Assembly (NCBI GenBank): GCA_035610835.1
Contig: CM069446.1
Coordinates: 67,875,062 to 67,939,061, forward strand
Origin: Ophiura sarsii
Lineage: Eukaryota > Echinodermata > Ophiuroidea > Amphilepidida > Ophiuridae
Direction of reading: 5' to 3'
Length of the DNA stretch: 64,000 nt
Shown here: positions 1 through 12,959 of the stretch, piece after piece
Numbering within the stretch: position 1 is the stretch's first letter
Layout: every line of letters starts with the position of its first letter
Notes under the pieces: generated by a model
Databases searched by the model: none
What the model saw: only the letters and a program-made list of their open reading frames with translations
Told to the model about the DNA's origin: nothing
Position numbers and translations under genes: made by a program

Positions 1-148
1 AATACAATCTACTAGTGTGATAGATGTGCAATGTGATCTTGAAGGACGTTATATTAGCATTCATCCGCCATCTGGGAAAGCTTTGATTTTGTGTGAGGTG
101 AAGTCCTCCCCTGGAGCGTGTACTGCCACTGACGAGGGTAATACGTAA
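1..148 (+). CDS. F-type lectin (FTP) domain, last exon, partial (block A copy)
   Basis: Read from base 2, the translation contains IQSTSVIDVQCDLEGRYISI and then a short tail ending at TAA (146-148). It matches, with few substitutions, the last FTP exon at 35655-35890, and the similarity continues about 25 bases downstream. The domain is a secreted fucose-binding beta-sandwich in its family (established knowledge). The exon is cut by the window edge. Two endings are possible: the in-frame TAA, or a splice donor after base 137 (AGG|GTAATA), which would keep the phase-1 pattern of the complete gene. The preserved Cys pair of the terminal strands suggests this copy is not obviously decayed. Function in sugar binding is inferred only from the family. 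Confidence 0.7.
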   Translation, partial: IQSTSVIDVQCDLEGRYISIHPPSGKALILCEVKSSPGACTATDEGNT

Positions 149-737
149 TGTGGTATAAACAAATTAACAGCTTTATGTCCTGATTTGTGCATTTTACACC
201 ATCTAAGATTCGAATTAGCATATCGCAATAATTACTTGTTCTACCCCATAACAAGTATATAACTTCTGAAAGGAAATCTCACAAAGAATCCGAATATGAT
301 ATTGGAATTTAGATATGACCTAATGCTTACATGTTTTGAATAAGAATGTTAAACGACAATCGATTTTTGTTTCTCCATATTTTGATTAAAGATCAATAAT
401 ATTTTGATGCCTATTCCAATCATAATGTTACTGTGCATAATTGTTCCTCGTGCAATTACCCATCAAAACATAATGGTTGTCAAGGGTAACTTGTTGAAAT
501 ATACTATATCGGGAAGTGAATGAGCATAAACGTTTAAATTTCATATTTTTTAGAGTTTACAAATATATTGGATTAGGTATGAACCCGATCCAGATTTAAA
601 TGCCATTTTTGAATTCCCCGATTTGAGAGCTTTACAAAAATGTATGATTTTGCTATCATCGGTTTAATACTTTTTTGTTATATTCATGTAAGTAAAACTG
701 ATGAATTATGGCAATTTATTTGTGTAGCGAATAGGGA
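149..737. other. non-coding flank, nothing recognised
   Basis: The first ~25 bases match the flank of the block B exon (to about 35920); then the two blocks diverge. The rest is AT-rich with no gene, RNA or clear repeat boundary that I can support. Confidence 0.5.
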
Positions 738-1299
738 GAAATACAATACAATACAATACAGAAAGCATTAATTGCGCCATTTCCAAAAGGCTCAGAGCGC
801 TTACAAGATAAAACCTTAAAATTACAACTTAAACTACAAAATGTGAGTGTAACTTGAGCATAGTACGTACAATATATTATAGCAATTACAAAATAGATTA
901 GAAACAAAATATAAACAGAAAAACTGTTTAAGGGAACAAATGAGTTTATGGAGCTTTTTTAAACACACTTGTAGATGATGATTGTCTAATACAGATAGGT
1001 AGCTTATTCGACTCTTTTGACGCACAAACTGTGAAAGTTCTATCACCAGCTAGAACTCTAGTGATAGGGTATTGAAGACGTAGATAGTCATTAGAAGATC
1101 GGAGTGGTCTCTTTGGAACATATAATGATAAACAATTTGACAAGTAGATTGGTCCTTGGTTATGAAGACATTTATAAACACACAGAAGTAATTTAAAGAT
1201 GATCCTTTGGCGTATTGGAAGCCAATGCAGTGATTTTAAAAGCCAATGACAATGCAATCGATTCATGATTACAATTGTAACATGATAGTTTACACGTTT
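738..1299 (-). mobile_element. 5'-truncated L2/CR1-type LINE, 3' end
   Basis: On the minus strand an open frame carries the reverse transcriptase C-terminal signature of jockey/CR1/L2 elements (LHWLPIRQRIIFKLLLCVYK, followed by an RSS.. stretch and a GDRTFTV motif). The 3' UTR contains a GCGCT-rich stretch and ends in a short tandem repeat, TGTAT repeated four times (740-760 on the plus strand), the usual tail of this group. The body stops near 1299, exactly where an unrelated tandem duplication begins, so it is truncated. Non-autonomous remnant. Confidence 0.75.
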
Positions 1300-2531
1300 G
1301 TTAAAACCATGGAAGAACGATAGAATATAAAACAATCTATAAAATGAGAGCAAAATCATGTTTGTTCCATACAGGGATGAGGAGTTATTGTAAATTGAAC
1401 GTAGAATTGGGAACATATTCTATATTCCCCATAGAGATTGTACACAGCGCAAACCGCCACCGCAGCCACCGCCACCACCCCTGACTTTCGAAATATAATC
1501 AATCATATCTCAGACAAACAGTTATAGAAATAGCTGATTTATTCACACAATGTAGCTATATAAACAGGCTTTCGAATGACACCTAAGCCATGATAGCTCT
1601 ACCACATTTAGTTGTTGAGTTAAACAGAGAGAGATGGATGATTCGTCACCAAAAATGCAACGCCACCACCCTTTTTGGGTGGTGACTGGTGAGTTCAAAA
1701 CACGTGGCCTTATAATACTATACCCCGCTTTGTAGAGATATACACCTAGCACAAAAAGTCCCTGGCCAGGCGTTTTGATGTTGGCTAATCCAAAATCTGA
1801 GATATACATTTCATGAACACATTTCTTCTACGTAGTTTGATACCTCATTCATAAAAAACGAGTGGATATTGTTGATGTTATGATTGTTTAATCGACCACA
1901 ACTACCAACTCAGTTCTTGCACTAAAATTGGTTAAAACCATGGAAGAACGATAGAATATAAAACAATCTATAAAATGAGAGCAAAATCATGTTTGTTCCA
2001 TACAGGGATGAGGAGTTATTGTAAATTGAACGTAGAATTGGGAACATATTCTATATTCCCCATAGAGATTGTACACAGCGCAAACCGCCACCGCAGCCAC
2101 CGCCACCACCCCTGACTTTCGAAATATAATCAATCATATCTCAGACAAACAGTTATAGAAATAGCTGATTTATTCACACAATGTAGCTATATAAACAGGC
2201 TTTCGAATGACACCTAAGCCATGATAGCTCTACCACATTTAGTTGTTGAGTTAAACAGAGAGAGATGGATGATTCGTCACAAAAAATGCAAGGTGAGTTC
2301 AAAACACATGGCCTTATACTATACCCCGCTTTGTAGAGATATACACCTAGCACAAAAAGTCCCTGGCCAGGCGCTTTGATGTTGGCTAATCCAAAATCTG
2401 AGATATACATTTCATGAACAAATTTCTTCTACGTAGTTTGATACCTCATTCATAAAAAACGAGTGGATATTGTTGATGTTATGATTGTTTAATCGACCAC
2501 AACTACCAACTCAGTTCTTGCACTAAAATTG
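1300..2531 (+). repeat. tandem duplication, two ~0.6-kb copies
   Basis: Copy 1 is 1300-1930 and copy 2 is 1931-2531, both starting GTTAAAACCATGGAAGAACG. They are nearly identical except that copy 1 has about 30 extra bases around 1661-1690 (CCACCACCCTTTTTGGGTGG). The end of the unit (about 1810-1930) is related to 5262-5375, and the segment 1731-1806 occurs in inverted form at about 5477-5562, so the unit contains dispersed repeats. Open frames inside are short and run through repeats. Confidence 0.8.
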
Positions 2532-3647
2532 GGTTTCAATGGGATATCCTTGCTAAGTGTGTGATTACGCATTAAAAATTTGTTTGTACCGACTCCCTGT
2601 CGATGCCTGTCACCTATTCATCCCAATGCCTGACTGGTTGAGATAGCACATCGTGGAAAAATCAATCAATGATGGAAACCAATTGAAAATTCCCACGTTA
2701 AACTGCCGATAATGAGCTCATTGACATTCATGAGGTGATTTACTACGGCGATTTTACATAGGAATTCTGACTTGCTCGATAAAATCATGAATTGTTATGC
2801 TTTTGAATCACAAATCTTAATAGGAAACATGAATGTATTGGTATGTTTTTACTCTTTTTCTGGTTATGATATATTTGTATGTTGGTGTTATAATAGCTTT
2901 AGGGTTGCTATTTTTATTCGATTTTTATTTCTTTTTACTGTTGTGGTTTTAAATCAATGAGCTGTTGTATATTTTCCTGCTCATATTTTATAGTGCCCTT
3001 TTTATTATAAATGTAATTATGTTATGTTATGTATAAAATGTAAAATGAACACAAAGAAATGGTGATGGGGTCTGCACATGGATTACGTTCTTATGTTTTT
3101 AGTATACTTATACGCACTGCCCTCAATAGTCGAGAAATGGTAATAATGTTGCCGTTGATTGCCACATCCGGGTAATTTGTGAAAAAATGCCGGACATTTC
3201 ATCCATAAAATGCATAACACTTTGAAGAGTGGGACTAAGGCTATCGGCTGGCATACTTTGGGGATAGCATACTATTTAAAAGGCCAGTCAGTAAGGTGGG
3301 GAACACCGATGTCATGCGAAATACGTGAAACTTCGTACTTGCGGATGGCATTTCTCAAAGAGAGATGTTTTAATCACAGAATAAGTCTTTGTAGCTGATA
3401 AAATGTGTTTCAAGCTTTCCATTGATATCAAATATGTGGTATTTACCAGCCAAATAATGGGTTAAAAAAGGAAAACAAGGTAAACCTTTAGATTTGACCT
3501 TTAGTAAGGGATGTACAGCAATGTACAGTCTCATAGTAATCATAGTAAAGGTACATGTACTTTTCCATGCATTCTTTCTTTACTACATTATAATATGGCA
3601 TGTACCATAGGAATAGTAGATACAGAAGGGATATCAATGATCCATGA
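2532..3647. other. unassigned AT-rich sequence
   Basis: No coding exon with splice signals, RNA gene or repeat structure was recognised. Two 62-codon open frames are unremarkable for this length. Confidence 0.4.
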
Positions 3648-3651
3648 TTAA

Positions 3652-4047
3652 AGGGGCACTTAGAGATGTTGGAGACTGCGCCCTTAATTATGATAAAAAC
3701 AGGGATTAGTATATTCTTATAATTGTATTACATGTATGAACTTACACCTATAAGGATTAAGAAAAATCAGCCCTCTTTGTACAAGAAAACGTCGATTCAA
3801 AAATGCTCGTAGAGCCGCGACGAGCATTTTACGTCCGACAGTATTCCCCTGCAGTACGCGTGATACCTAACGCGAACCATATTTGCATAGAGGGCGTATT
3901 TCAATAAATAGCGATGATATTGTTTTAATCAAGTTTTGCTGTGTTTTTGTTAGTAGATACAACAATAATGGCAATTTTTAATGTTCATCTTGTATTCTGA
4001 AGTAACTTTTTAAACATTTAAAGTTTTCAACACCACTTAATGTCCCT
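3652..4047. mobile_element. probable TTAA-type MITE
   Basis: The ends are inverted: TTAA-AGGGGCACTTAG at the left and the complement of TTAA-AGGGACATTAAG at the right, each bordered by TTAA. TTAA duplications are typical of piggyBac-like transposons (established knowledge). The interior holds a strong hairpin at about 3801-3830 (AAATGCTCGT and ACGAGCATTT). No transposase frame, so non-autonomous. The terminal match is short and imperfect. Confidence 0.5.
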
Positions 4048-4051
4048 TTAA

Positions 4052-5100
4052 AGCACTAATCACATTGTCGATCTTTAACATGATTGTTATTTAAATCCTA
4101 TTATAGAGACCAGTCGCCTATTGCTTTACACGTTATGCATAAGTCTGTTGAATTTCGCGGGTTCGTTTTATTTGTCTTCCACAAACTTTGTTCACTCTGT
4201 GTATGAACATTGGTACGTGACCGTACTAAAGTAACATAGGGCACAATGACATAAGTGTATGTGGTCAATGCCCTGATTGTGCTAAACAAATGTTGTGGAG
4301 GAATAAATTCAACTAACTATATCCTTGGTGTTAATGGTCCTTTGTCCACTAACGGGCACAACCCGAAATCGATCGCACAATATTATTTCCTTTTCGCGTT
4401 CGTCACATTATTATCCACAGTTCATTGTGGTGGTTATATGTAGAGTAAATCCTTTCCGTATTCACTATTTACCCACGTTCTGTTTTAAACCTATTAAATA
4501 TCGGCGATATATAGGGATGTGGAGATCCAGTTTAGTTTTATAGCATCATGGTTGCCCTCAAGAGTTTATTTCCGAAGACGATTACAAATTAATGTATTGC
4601 TCAGCCGTACGGTGTCATACGGTCAACATATATGCCGCAAACTGTAGCTAAAAGTATTGTACGGGCGTTCAAGTTCAACATTATGTGCGACGGTGTGCGA
4701 CTTCATGACAATTAGCGAAAAACTACTTATTTTTAATTAGGCTATTTTTATGCCTTCGCGGCCAAAAAAAGGGTGCTGTCCACCTGCAAACAGTTGTGTT
4801 TTCAATGTATCGGGCTAATTTATTGTCCTGAGTTGTGATCTAGGAGGCATATATCGCTGTGCTTTAGGAAACATTTATGGCAACACTCTTGCGACATAAT
4901 GAGGGGATTAACAGGGACATACTTGGTTTGAATGCAGCCAAACAACCTTCTATAGGCGATCTAAATTTAGTATTTACAGAATCTTACTGAATCAATATTT
5001 TCTGTGCGCAACTCATTAACATAGAGGTGAACTCTGGCTGACATTCGTTTTTATGTCGTTGGTAAGTAGTTATATAACCTTGGGGTCAATCCAATTTCTT
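4052..5100. other. unassigned sequence
   Basis: Nothing supportable: short open frames only, no splice-flanked exon, no clear inverted or tandem repeats. Confidence 0.4.
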
Positions 5101-5167
5101 GGATACATCCAGAAAACAAATTATGGGCGATAGAGGGCATGGGTCACAACTTATACTTCTAATGTAT

Positions 5168-5562
5168 GTGTCTGATGGCTCGATACTTTGTTGACAATAC
5201 AGTGATAACTGGCAAGCTTTAAGGGAGGAATACTTTTGCGCGGCAGTGTACATTAAATGGGCACATTTCTTCTCCGTAGTTTGATACCTCATTCATAAAG
5301 ATCGAATTGATACTTTTGAAGTTATGATTTCAATAACCTCAAGAAACGACAACAAAGTTGCACTAGAATTGGTTTCCTATGGGACACAATGAACTGGTAA
5401 TTGGATCTGATGGCTTATTACTTTGTTGACAACACAGTGATAGCTTGCAAGTTTCCAGGGGAAATACTTTTGCGCGGCAGTGTATATCTCAGATTGTTGG
5501 TATTTTGGATTAGACACTAACACAGCACCTGGTCAGGGACTTTTTGTGCTAGGTGTATTGCG
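5168..5562 (+). repeat. dispersed repeat, two direct copies
   Basis: The segment CTGATGGCTCGATACTTTGT..GCGCGGCAGTGTA occurs at 5168-5252 and again at 5407-5490. The part between (5262-5375) resembles 1820-1930, and 5477-5562 is the inverted counterpart of 1731-1806. This looks like an old transposon family with scattered pieces; ends are not resolved. Confidence 0.6.
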
Positions 5563-5627
5563 TCAGTGGACGTATTCTAATGCTCACAACCTATCATCAT
5601 GCGCGTGAGTGCAACAAGATGTTATTA

Positions 5628-6474
5628 CACTAGCAACCAGAAGTATTAGGACACCTTGCAAGCTGCAAATGCAGAGAAAACACTGGAAATCTATTGAACT
5701 ACTGTGTTAGCTTTTTGGTATTCTAGGGTTATAAAATTATTGGAAAGTTCTTAAAAGTTTGTTAAAATAAATTTGGTATGATATTCCTACTTAAGACATT
5801 ATTATTTATAAGGCAAACAAATGTGTAACAATATTTCAGTGATGAAGGTTTTTTGCATTGATACATGTATATTTCGTTTATTTGAGTCAAATAGCTTGAC
5901 AAATATTCTTAAGTCATGATGAAATGATAGCCCTATGTAGTGAGCCCAGGTTATGTGGGTGCTATGAACACGTACAGATCATTTGGTTGGTTTCCATTTA
6001 AAATATGAAAGTAAAGGTGTCAAAAATGAAACTAAATTTCCCTTCCAAATATCTTATTATGAAGATGAATGAAGAAATCAGGAGTCAATATGTGTGAGAG
6101 ATTAAAGACATGTGACAATACGGGATTAGTTTTACTTGAGTGAATCCATTGACAAACAATGGAGAAAGGTTTTTTGAAAGGAAGTCAAAATTGTCAGACT
6201 ACCCACCATAGGATTACATTGCTATATCGAGGTTGATAAATTATTCATGAGCTATTTCCAAGGGGAAATTTGTATGGGGATTTGAGGAAGGCACATGTTT
6301 TCTTCAATTCCATGCAATTGAATTAGCAGATGTTGTAGGAACATGAATTTATTAATGAGAAGAGATTCAACAACACATTTGTTTAACTCGTAGTGAAATA
6401 TTACACTCCAAATTGAATATATGGGATGATTTTGACACCATAACCAAGTGTCCTAATACTTTTGGTTGCTAGTG
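5628..6474. mobile_element. Tc1/mariner-like non-autonomous element
   Basis: Terminal inverted repeats read CACTAGCAACCAGAAGTATT at the left and CACTAGCAACCAAAAGTATT on the opposite strand at the right, continuing into AGGACAC at both ends. The element is bordered by TA on both sides (5626-5627 and 6475-6476), the target duplication of the Tc1/mariner superfamily. It is 847 bp and contains no transposase frame, so it would depend on a transposase supplied elsewhere. Confidence 0.85.
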
Positions 6475-6734
6475 TATTTTTTAACGTAAACTAAAGATGG
6501 GCTGACATGTGACGTCACGCCGGGCATTTGGTCGCCAGTTGCCATTGTTCTTTGCCCGGCGGTGTGCGCGCGCATCCTGTTTTTGTTTAGGACCCGTGCT
6601 TTTAAAACTCGCGTCAACGCATTATAAAGGTCAATAAGGCATTGTGGATGTTGTGGTCATATGCTATTTACTCAAGCGGTATAATACCAGTCCCTTCGAC
6701 CATCTATAAACACTTGCTGTATTAGATTATACTA

Positions 6735-7926
6735 AAGTGCTCAACAAAAGAAAGTCATACGCTTTGTTTAGGTCCTTTAGAGTGACTTTCGATTATGTTT
6801 TGACCAAACAGGCTAGATAGACATTTGGATTAATCTCTTTGACACAATTTGATTTGATACCAACCACCTAACAACAAAGATAAACTATGATTAAAACCAT
6901 TTAAAGAAATTGTATCACTTTTCACATTTCACATTTTCAATACACTACGCGGAAAGAAAAGACCAATTGTTATGTCCCGTGTGATCGCGGGCTTATTCAA
7001 ATTCAAACTGTTTTGCATGAGTGAAGGATATGAAAGTAAAGGAATATGGAAAATTGTTATTACAAGAATGGTGGACATACATCATTTTGGACATATTGGA
7101 CACATTAAACAGCCCTGTCTACAATACAAGATCTTCATTTGCATCATATCGGTGCAATTAATTTGAGTTGACAGAGTCAACAGTATTTTATGTTACATCA
7201 ATCTGAAACAAGAAAAACGGACTGAAAAAAATGTGTGTTATTTGAAATGCTTCATTGATATCTACAGCTAACCCAAACCAAACCAAGGTGTATATAATGC
7301 TTGGTACAATTCCAAGCAGTTTAATGCAATGCACTTTATGTTCGGAATCAAATGTCCCGCACATTGGTGTACGACCCAACGCATGATTGTACTGTGCGGT
7401 CGATAGCCCACCTGGTCATTAATAGTGTCAGTGTCACATCCCTTTCATCCCGCGTAATATATTAAAAATGTGAATTTTGAAAAGGGACAATTTTTTAAAT
7501 GGTGCTAAGGCGACGAAAAAAAACCCTGTTTTACGGGTGGCCGGACCTGTCAAGTAGGGTCGGTCTGTCCGGCAGGGGGGATTTTTGGGTTTTTTACCTA
7601 AAATGTCACCGAAAACTGTAAAAATCTGGATTTTTTTTTCTCGACGGATTTTCGGCCAAAAAACGGCTGATTTTACATGATTTGAAAAATGAATCAAATT
7701 AAAAAAATTAAAAAATGCAAAAAGCGGGTCGGTCGGGGATTTTCTTCGCCTAATCATGGTTCATCTTCGTTGTTAGGGGGCATATTGGTCCAGAATTGTG
7801 CCAAAATAATTCATCCAAATGGCTATCTACCCTGTTTGGTCAGGAAATAATCGAAAGTCACTCTAAACTTATTCCAAGCTCTAAAGGACCAACACAAAGT
7901 GTATGACTTTCTTCTGTTGAGCACTT
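6735..7926. mobile_element. TA-flanked inverted-repeat element (block A copy)
   Basis: Long terminal inverted repeats of about 100 bp start AAGTGCTCAACAAAAGAAAG and end with the complement, bordered by TA (6733-6734, 7927-7928). A shorter relative with intact ends is at 40844-41272, and a 5'-truncated copy is in block B (about 36220-37480). No transposase frame is visible. A second transposon is nested at 7509-7750. Family: TA-target DNA transposon, probably Tc1/mariner-related (inference). Confidence 0.8.
7509..7750. mobile_element. nested TAA-flanked MITE (Harbinger-like)
   Basis: The element starts GGCGACGAAAA and ends TTTTCTTCGCC, bordered by TAA on both sides (7506-7508, 7751-7753). The interior has an inverted CCCGTAAAACAG / CTGTTTTACGGG motif. 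The related host element at 41104-41130 reads GGTGCTAATGATTTATC without the insert, giving a direct empty site. Three-base TWA duplications fit PIF/Harbinger (established knowledge; assignment inferred). Further copies are at 37062-37305 and 43396-43654. Confidence 0.8.
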
Positions 7927-7949
7927 TATTAATACGATGTATATTTTTG

Positions 7950-10900
7950 GAAAGGATATGACGGTCAGATAATCCTTTTTTTTATAAATAATTAAAATAT
8001 TTCAGTTTTAACAATTATACATGTGATGTTTGGAATTTGTGATGGCCATGCAGAATTTTCAAATGGCGTCCATCATTAAACTTATCAGAATTTAGTCTCT
8101 CAGATACTTCTTTGTTAAAAAAGTGAAGGAAAGAAACATAATCGTTTTCTCATTCCTGTATGTAACGTTTGATAGTTGGGTTGATTTTCCAACTCAACGT
8201 TTTAAGGATAAATAATTAATTGTTAGCAACACATGCTATGATTGGAATTTTTAAAGGCCATGTAATGTAAAAAAGAATGTGCGGGGTTTGTTTCAAATAA
8301 TGTATAAGTGTTAAAAATGTTAAGGACAAAGATATTATGATTTTCCTATGACTGTTTATAGCATTTAATCATTGGGTTGATTTAAAGATAAACACACTTA
8401 AAAAGATTTCGTTTGTTCAAATATTTCTTAAATGTTAAAAAAATGTCGTTTTCATGCCTGTATACATGGTATATAGCATTTAATAATTTTGGATTGATTT
8501 TCCAACTCAATGTTTTAAGCATAAAATATTTCATTTTTAACAACATATGTGATTTTTTATATGTGATGATTGGAGTTTTTGATGGCCATGCAGAATTTTC
8601 AAATGGCGACCATCATAAAACTTATCAGAATTTAGTATCTCAGATATTTCTTAATATGTTAAAAAAGTGAAGGAAAGAAACATAATCGTTTTCTCATTTC
8701 TGTATATAACGTTTAAACAATGGGTTGATTTTCCAACTCAACGTTTTAAGGATAAAATAATTAATTTTTAGCAACACATGCGATGATTGGAATATTTGAT
8801 GGCCATGCAGAATTGGCAACTCGTGTCAACCATACAACTTAAGCATAATGTGTGGGTTCTTTTTCAAATATTTCCTCTAAGTGTTAAAAATGTAAAGGAA
8901 ATTATGATTTTCTCGTGACTGTTGAAAGCATTTAATTATTGGGTTGATTTAAGGATAAACACACTTTGAAGTGTTTTAAAACAGACTTCGTTTGTTCAAA
9001 TATTTCTTAAATGTTAACAAATGTGGTTTATCTCATGCCTGTATATAGCATTTAATAATTTTGAATTGATTTTCCGAATCGTTTGAAGGATAAAAAATAC
9101 AATATTTTATTTTTAACAACACGTGTGATGATTAGAATTTTTATTGGCCATACAGAATTGTCAACTCGTGTCTAACATACAATTTAAGCAGAATGTGTGG
9201 TTTTTTCAAATATTTCCCAAGTGTAAAAAGTGAGAAAATAAAAATAATCGTGTTCTCATTCCTCTATGTAACGTTTAATCGTTGAGTTGATTTTCCAACT
9301 CAACGTTTAAAGGATATATTAATTCGTTTTTAACAATGATGATTGGAATTTTTGATATCCATGCATAATTGGCAACTCGTGTCCAAGATACAACTAAATC
9401 AGAATGTGTGAGGCTTGTTTCAAATAATGTATAAGTGTTAAAAATGTTAAGAAAAAATATATTATGATTTTCTCATGGCTGTTTATAGCATTTAATCATT
9501 GGGTTGATTTAAGGATAAACACACTTAAAAAGACTTCGTTTGTTCAAATATTTCTTAAATATTAAAAAAATGTCGTTTTCTCATGCATGTATATAGCATG
9601 TATATAGCATTTAATAATTTTTGAATTGATTTGACAACTCATCCTTTGAAGGATGAAAAATATAATATTTTATTTTAAATAATATTTTTAATAAAACATT
9701 ATATAATTTTTGATGGCCATGCAGAGTTGTCAACTCGTGTCTACCATACAACTTAAGTAGAGTGTGTGGGGAGTGTGTGGGGTTTTTCAAATATTTCTCA
9801 AGTGTTAAAAATTGTAAGGAAAGAGATATTATGGTTTTCACAATGCAGAACTCTGGAATAATATTCCACTTCATGTGAAAAATGCAGAGACTATATTTCA
9901 GTTTAAGAAATCCTTAAAGACTCATTTGTTCACAAAGGCTTTTTAATTGTAGTCCATATCCATGTATTTGTTTGTTATTATGTTTTTATGTTAAAGCGCT
10001 TAGGGATCTCGATGTTAGGCGCTATACAAATATGGTTATTATATTATATATATTATTATATTATATATTATATATATTATATTATATTATATTTATTATA
10101 TATATAGCATTTAATCATTTGGGTGAATTTTGGATAAAATAATTCCGTATTATTCAATTTTTGATGGCCATGCAGAATTGGCAAATTGTGACATCATAAA
10201 ATGTATGCAGAAATCTCTTTTTCTTCAAAAAATCTTAATTGTTCAAAATTTAAAGGAAAGAAAAAATATGATTTTCTCATGGCCGTACAATGTATATAGA
10301 ATTAAATAATTGGGTTGATTTAAGTATAAGTTAATTCCATTTTAACAACACATGTGAAGTTGGGAGTTCTTGATGACCATGTCGAACTATAAAATGTAAT
10401 CATGATTTGCTCTTTCAATATTTCTTAAATATTACAAAATGAAGGAAAGAAAAAAATAGGATTTTGTTATGCTTGTATATAGCATTAACGCAACGTTTTA
10501 AGAATGAAATATTTCAATTTTAACAGCACATGTGATATTTGGAATTTTTGATGGCCATGCAGAATTGGCAAATCGTATCCATCAGAAAACTTCAGCAGAA
10601 TGTGTTCTTTCAAATATTCCTAAATATTAAAGAAATTGAAGGAAAGACAAATTATGGTCTTCCCATGCATGTATAGCATAACTTTGGGTTGATTTTCCAA
10701 CTCAATGTTTTAAGGATAACTATTTCAGTTTTAACAAAATATGTGATGTTTGGAATTTTGGATGGCCATGCAGAATTGGCAAATCGTGTTCATCATAAAC
10801 CTTAAGTAGAATTTGTTTGTTTTTCTTCAAATATTTCTTAATTATAAAAAATGTTAATGATAGACAAATGATGGTTTTCTCGTGTGCATGTATATAGCAT

Positions 10901-12605
10901 TATTTGTTATTTTGAATATTTCCTAAATGTTAAGAAAGTGAAGGCAAGAAAAGGTATGGATGTCCCATGTCTGTATATAGCATTTCATAATTTTGAGTTG
11001 ATTTTCCAACTAAACGTTTTAAGGATGAATATTTCAGTTTAACCAACATATGTGATGTTTGGAATTGTTAATGGCCATGCAGAATTGACAAATCGTGTTC
11101 ATCAATAACCTGAATCAGAATGTGTTTGTTTTTCTTCAAATATTTCTTAATTATAAAAAATGTAAAGGAAAGACAAATTATGGTTTTCTCGTGTGCATGT
11201 ATATATAGCATTATTTGTTATTTTAAATATTCCCTAAATGGTAGGAAAGTGAAGGCAAGAAAAAGTATGGTTTCCCGTGCCTGTATATAGCATTGAATAA
11301 TTGTGAGTTTATTTTCCAACTCTACGTTTTAAGGATAAATATTTCAGTGTTAACGAAGCATGTGATATTTGGAATTGTTGATGGCCATGCAGAATTGACA
11401 AATCGTGTTCATCAATAACCTGAATCAGAATGTGTTTGTTTTTCTTCAAATATTTCTTAATTATAAAAAATGTAAAGGAAAGACAAATTATGGTTTTCTC
11501 GTGTGCATGTATATATAGCATTATTTGTTATTTTAAATATTTCCTAAATGGTAAGAAAGTGAAGGCAAGAAAAAGTATGGTTTCCCGTGCCTGTATATAG
11601 CATTGAATAATTGTGAGTTTATTTTCCAACTCTACGTTTTAAGGATAAATATTTCAGTGTTAACGAAGCATGTGATATTTGGAATTGTTGATGGCCATGC
11701 AGAATTGACAAATCGTGTTCATCAATAACCTGAATCAGAATGTGTTTGTTTTTCTTCAAATATTTCTTAATTATAAAAAATGTAAAGGAAAGACAAATTA
11801 TGGTTTTCTCGTGTGCATGTATATAAAATTATATAGCATTATTTGTTATTTTAAATATTTCCTAAATGGTAAGAAAGTGAAGGCAAGAAAAAGTATGGTT
11901 TCCCGTGCCTGTATATAGCATTTAATAATTGTGAGTTTATTTTCCAACTCAACGTTTTAAGGATAAATATTTCAGTGTTAACGAAACATGTGATGTTTGG
12001 AATTGTTGATGGCCATGCAGAATTGACAATTCGTGTTCATCAATAATCTGAATCAGAATGTGTTTGTTTTTCTTCAAATATTTCTTAATTATAAAAAATG
12101 TAAAGGAAAGACAAATTATGGTTTTCTCGTGTGCATGTGTATATATAGCATTATTTGTTATTTTAAATATTTCCTAAATGGTAAGAAAGTGAAGGCAAGA
12201 AAAAGTATGGTTTCCCGTGCCTGTATATAGCATTTAATAATTGTGAGTTTATTTTCCAACTCAACGTTTTAAGGATAAATATTTCAGTGTTAACGAAACA
12301 TGTGATATTTGGAATTGTTGATGGCCATGCAGAATTGACAAATCGTGTTCATCAATAATCTGAATCAGAATGTGTTTGTTTTTCTTCAAATATTTCTTAA
12401 TTATAAAAAATGTAAAGGAAAGACACATTATGGTTTTCTCGTGTGCATGTGTATATATAGCATTATTTGTTATTTTAAATATTTCCTAAATGGTAAGAAA
12501 GTGAAGGAAAGAAAAAGTATGGTTTCCCATGCCTGTATATAGCATTTAATAATTGTGAGGTGACTTTCCAACTCAACGTTTTAAGCATAAAATAATTCAT
12601 TCTTA
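7950..12605 (+). repeat. satellite array, ~210-bp monomer and ~310-bp variant (block A)
   Basis: Tandem units share GATGGCCATGCAGAATTG, CAACTCAACGTTTTAAGGAT and TGTATATAGCATTTAATAAT. In the left part many units are ~210 bp (for example 8580 to 8801, 10161 to 10371, 10549 to 10760). From about 10760 onward the period is ~310 bp (GATGGCCATGCAG near 11069, 11379, 11690, 12008 and 12319) because each unit contains a second, diverged copy of the TTTCAAATATTTCTTAA..GCATT portion. These last units are almost identical, showing recent homogenisation. Open frames crossing the array simply repeat with the unit and are not genes. Confidence 0.9.
9838..10110 (+). mobile_element. LINE 3' tail inserted in the satellite
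   Basis: The frame NAELWNNIPLHVKNAETIFQ, running on to a stop at about 9945, is the extreme C-terminus of an L2/CR1-type ORF2. It is followed by a 3' UTR with AAGCGCTTAGGGATCTCG..GGCGCTATACAAATATGGTTA and a TATTATA-type short-repeat tail to about 10108. Severely 5'-truncated. The satellite continues on both sides. Confidence 0.8.
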
Positions 12606-12959
12606 ACAACACAGTTCAGTTCAGTTCAGTTCAGTTCAGTTTTATTTTCACCATATTACATGATACATCAGACAAGCAAATTTTAAGAAAATATAGGTGG
12701 GGAAAACCAAAAGGAGCACAGCTCGAAATATATTGGTCACCCTGATAATTTCATAATAAATATGATAGTTTAGAAGTACTACAAAGAAGACGACTACAAA
12801 CAAAAGACAGGACAGGAAATGTGTAAACAAGACCGGACAGGACATGTGCAACTAAACACTAAAGTGTAGGCAGTAATGATGGCATCAGCTATAACATGAT
12901 AATAATTATCTCATGTGGTAAAATTTCTCATGTGGTAAACTTTACAAATGACTAATTGA

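Noticed and set aside
1543..2410. Two similar open frames starting MYISDFGLANIK as a duplicated gene, possibly kinase-like because of DFG
   Set aside because: They arise from the tandem duplication; the DFGLA string is isolated and the rest bears no kinase motifs; the second copy differs by frame-disrupting indels.
8413..12542. Recurring open frames of 60-85 codons in the satellite (and at 37967-38764)
   Set aside because: They recur with the repeat unit, vary with each substitution and show no domain or codon signal.
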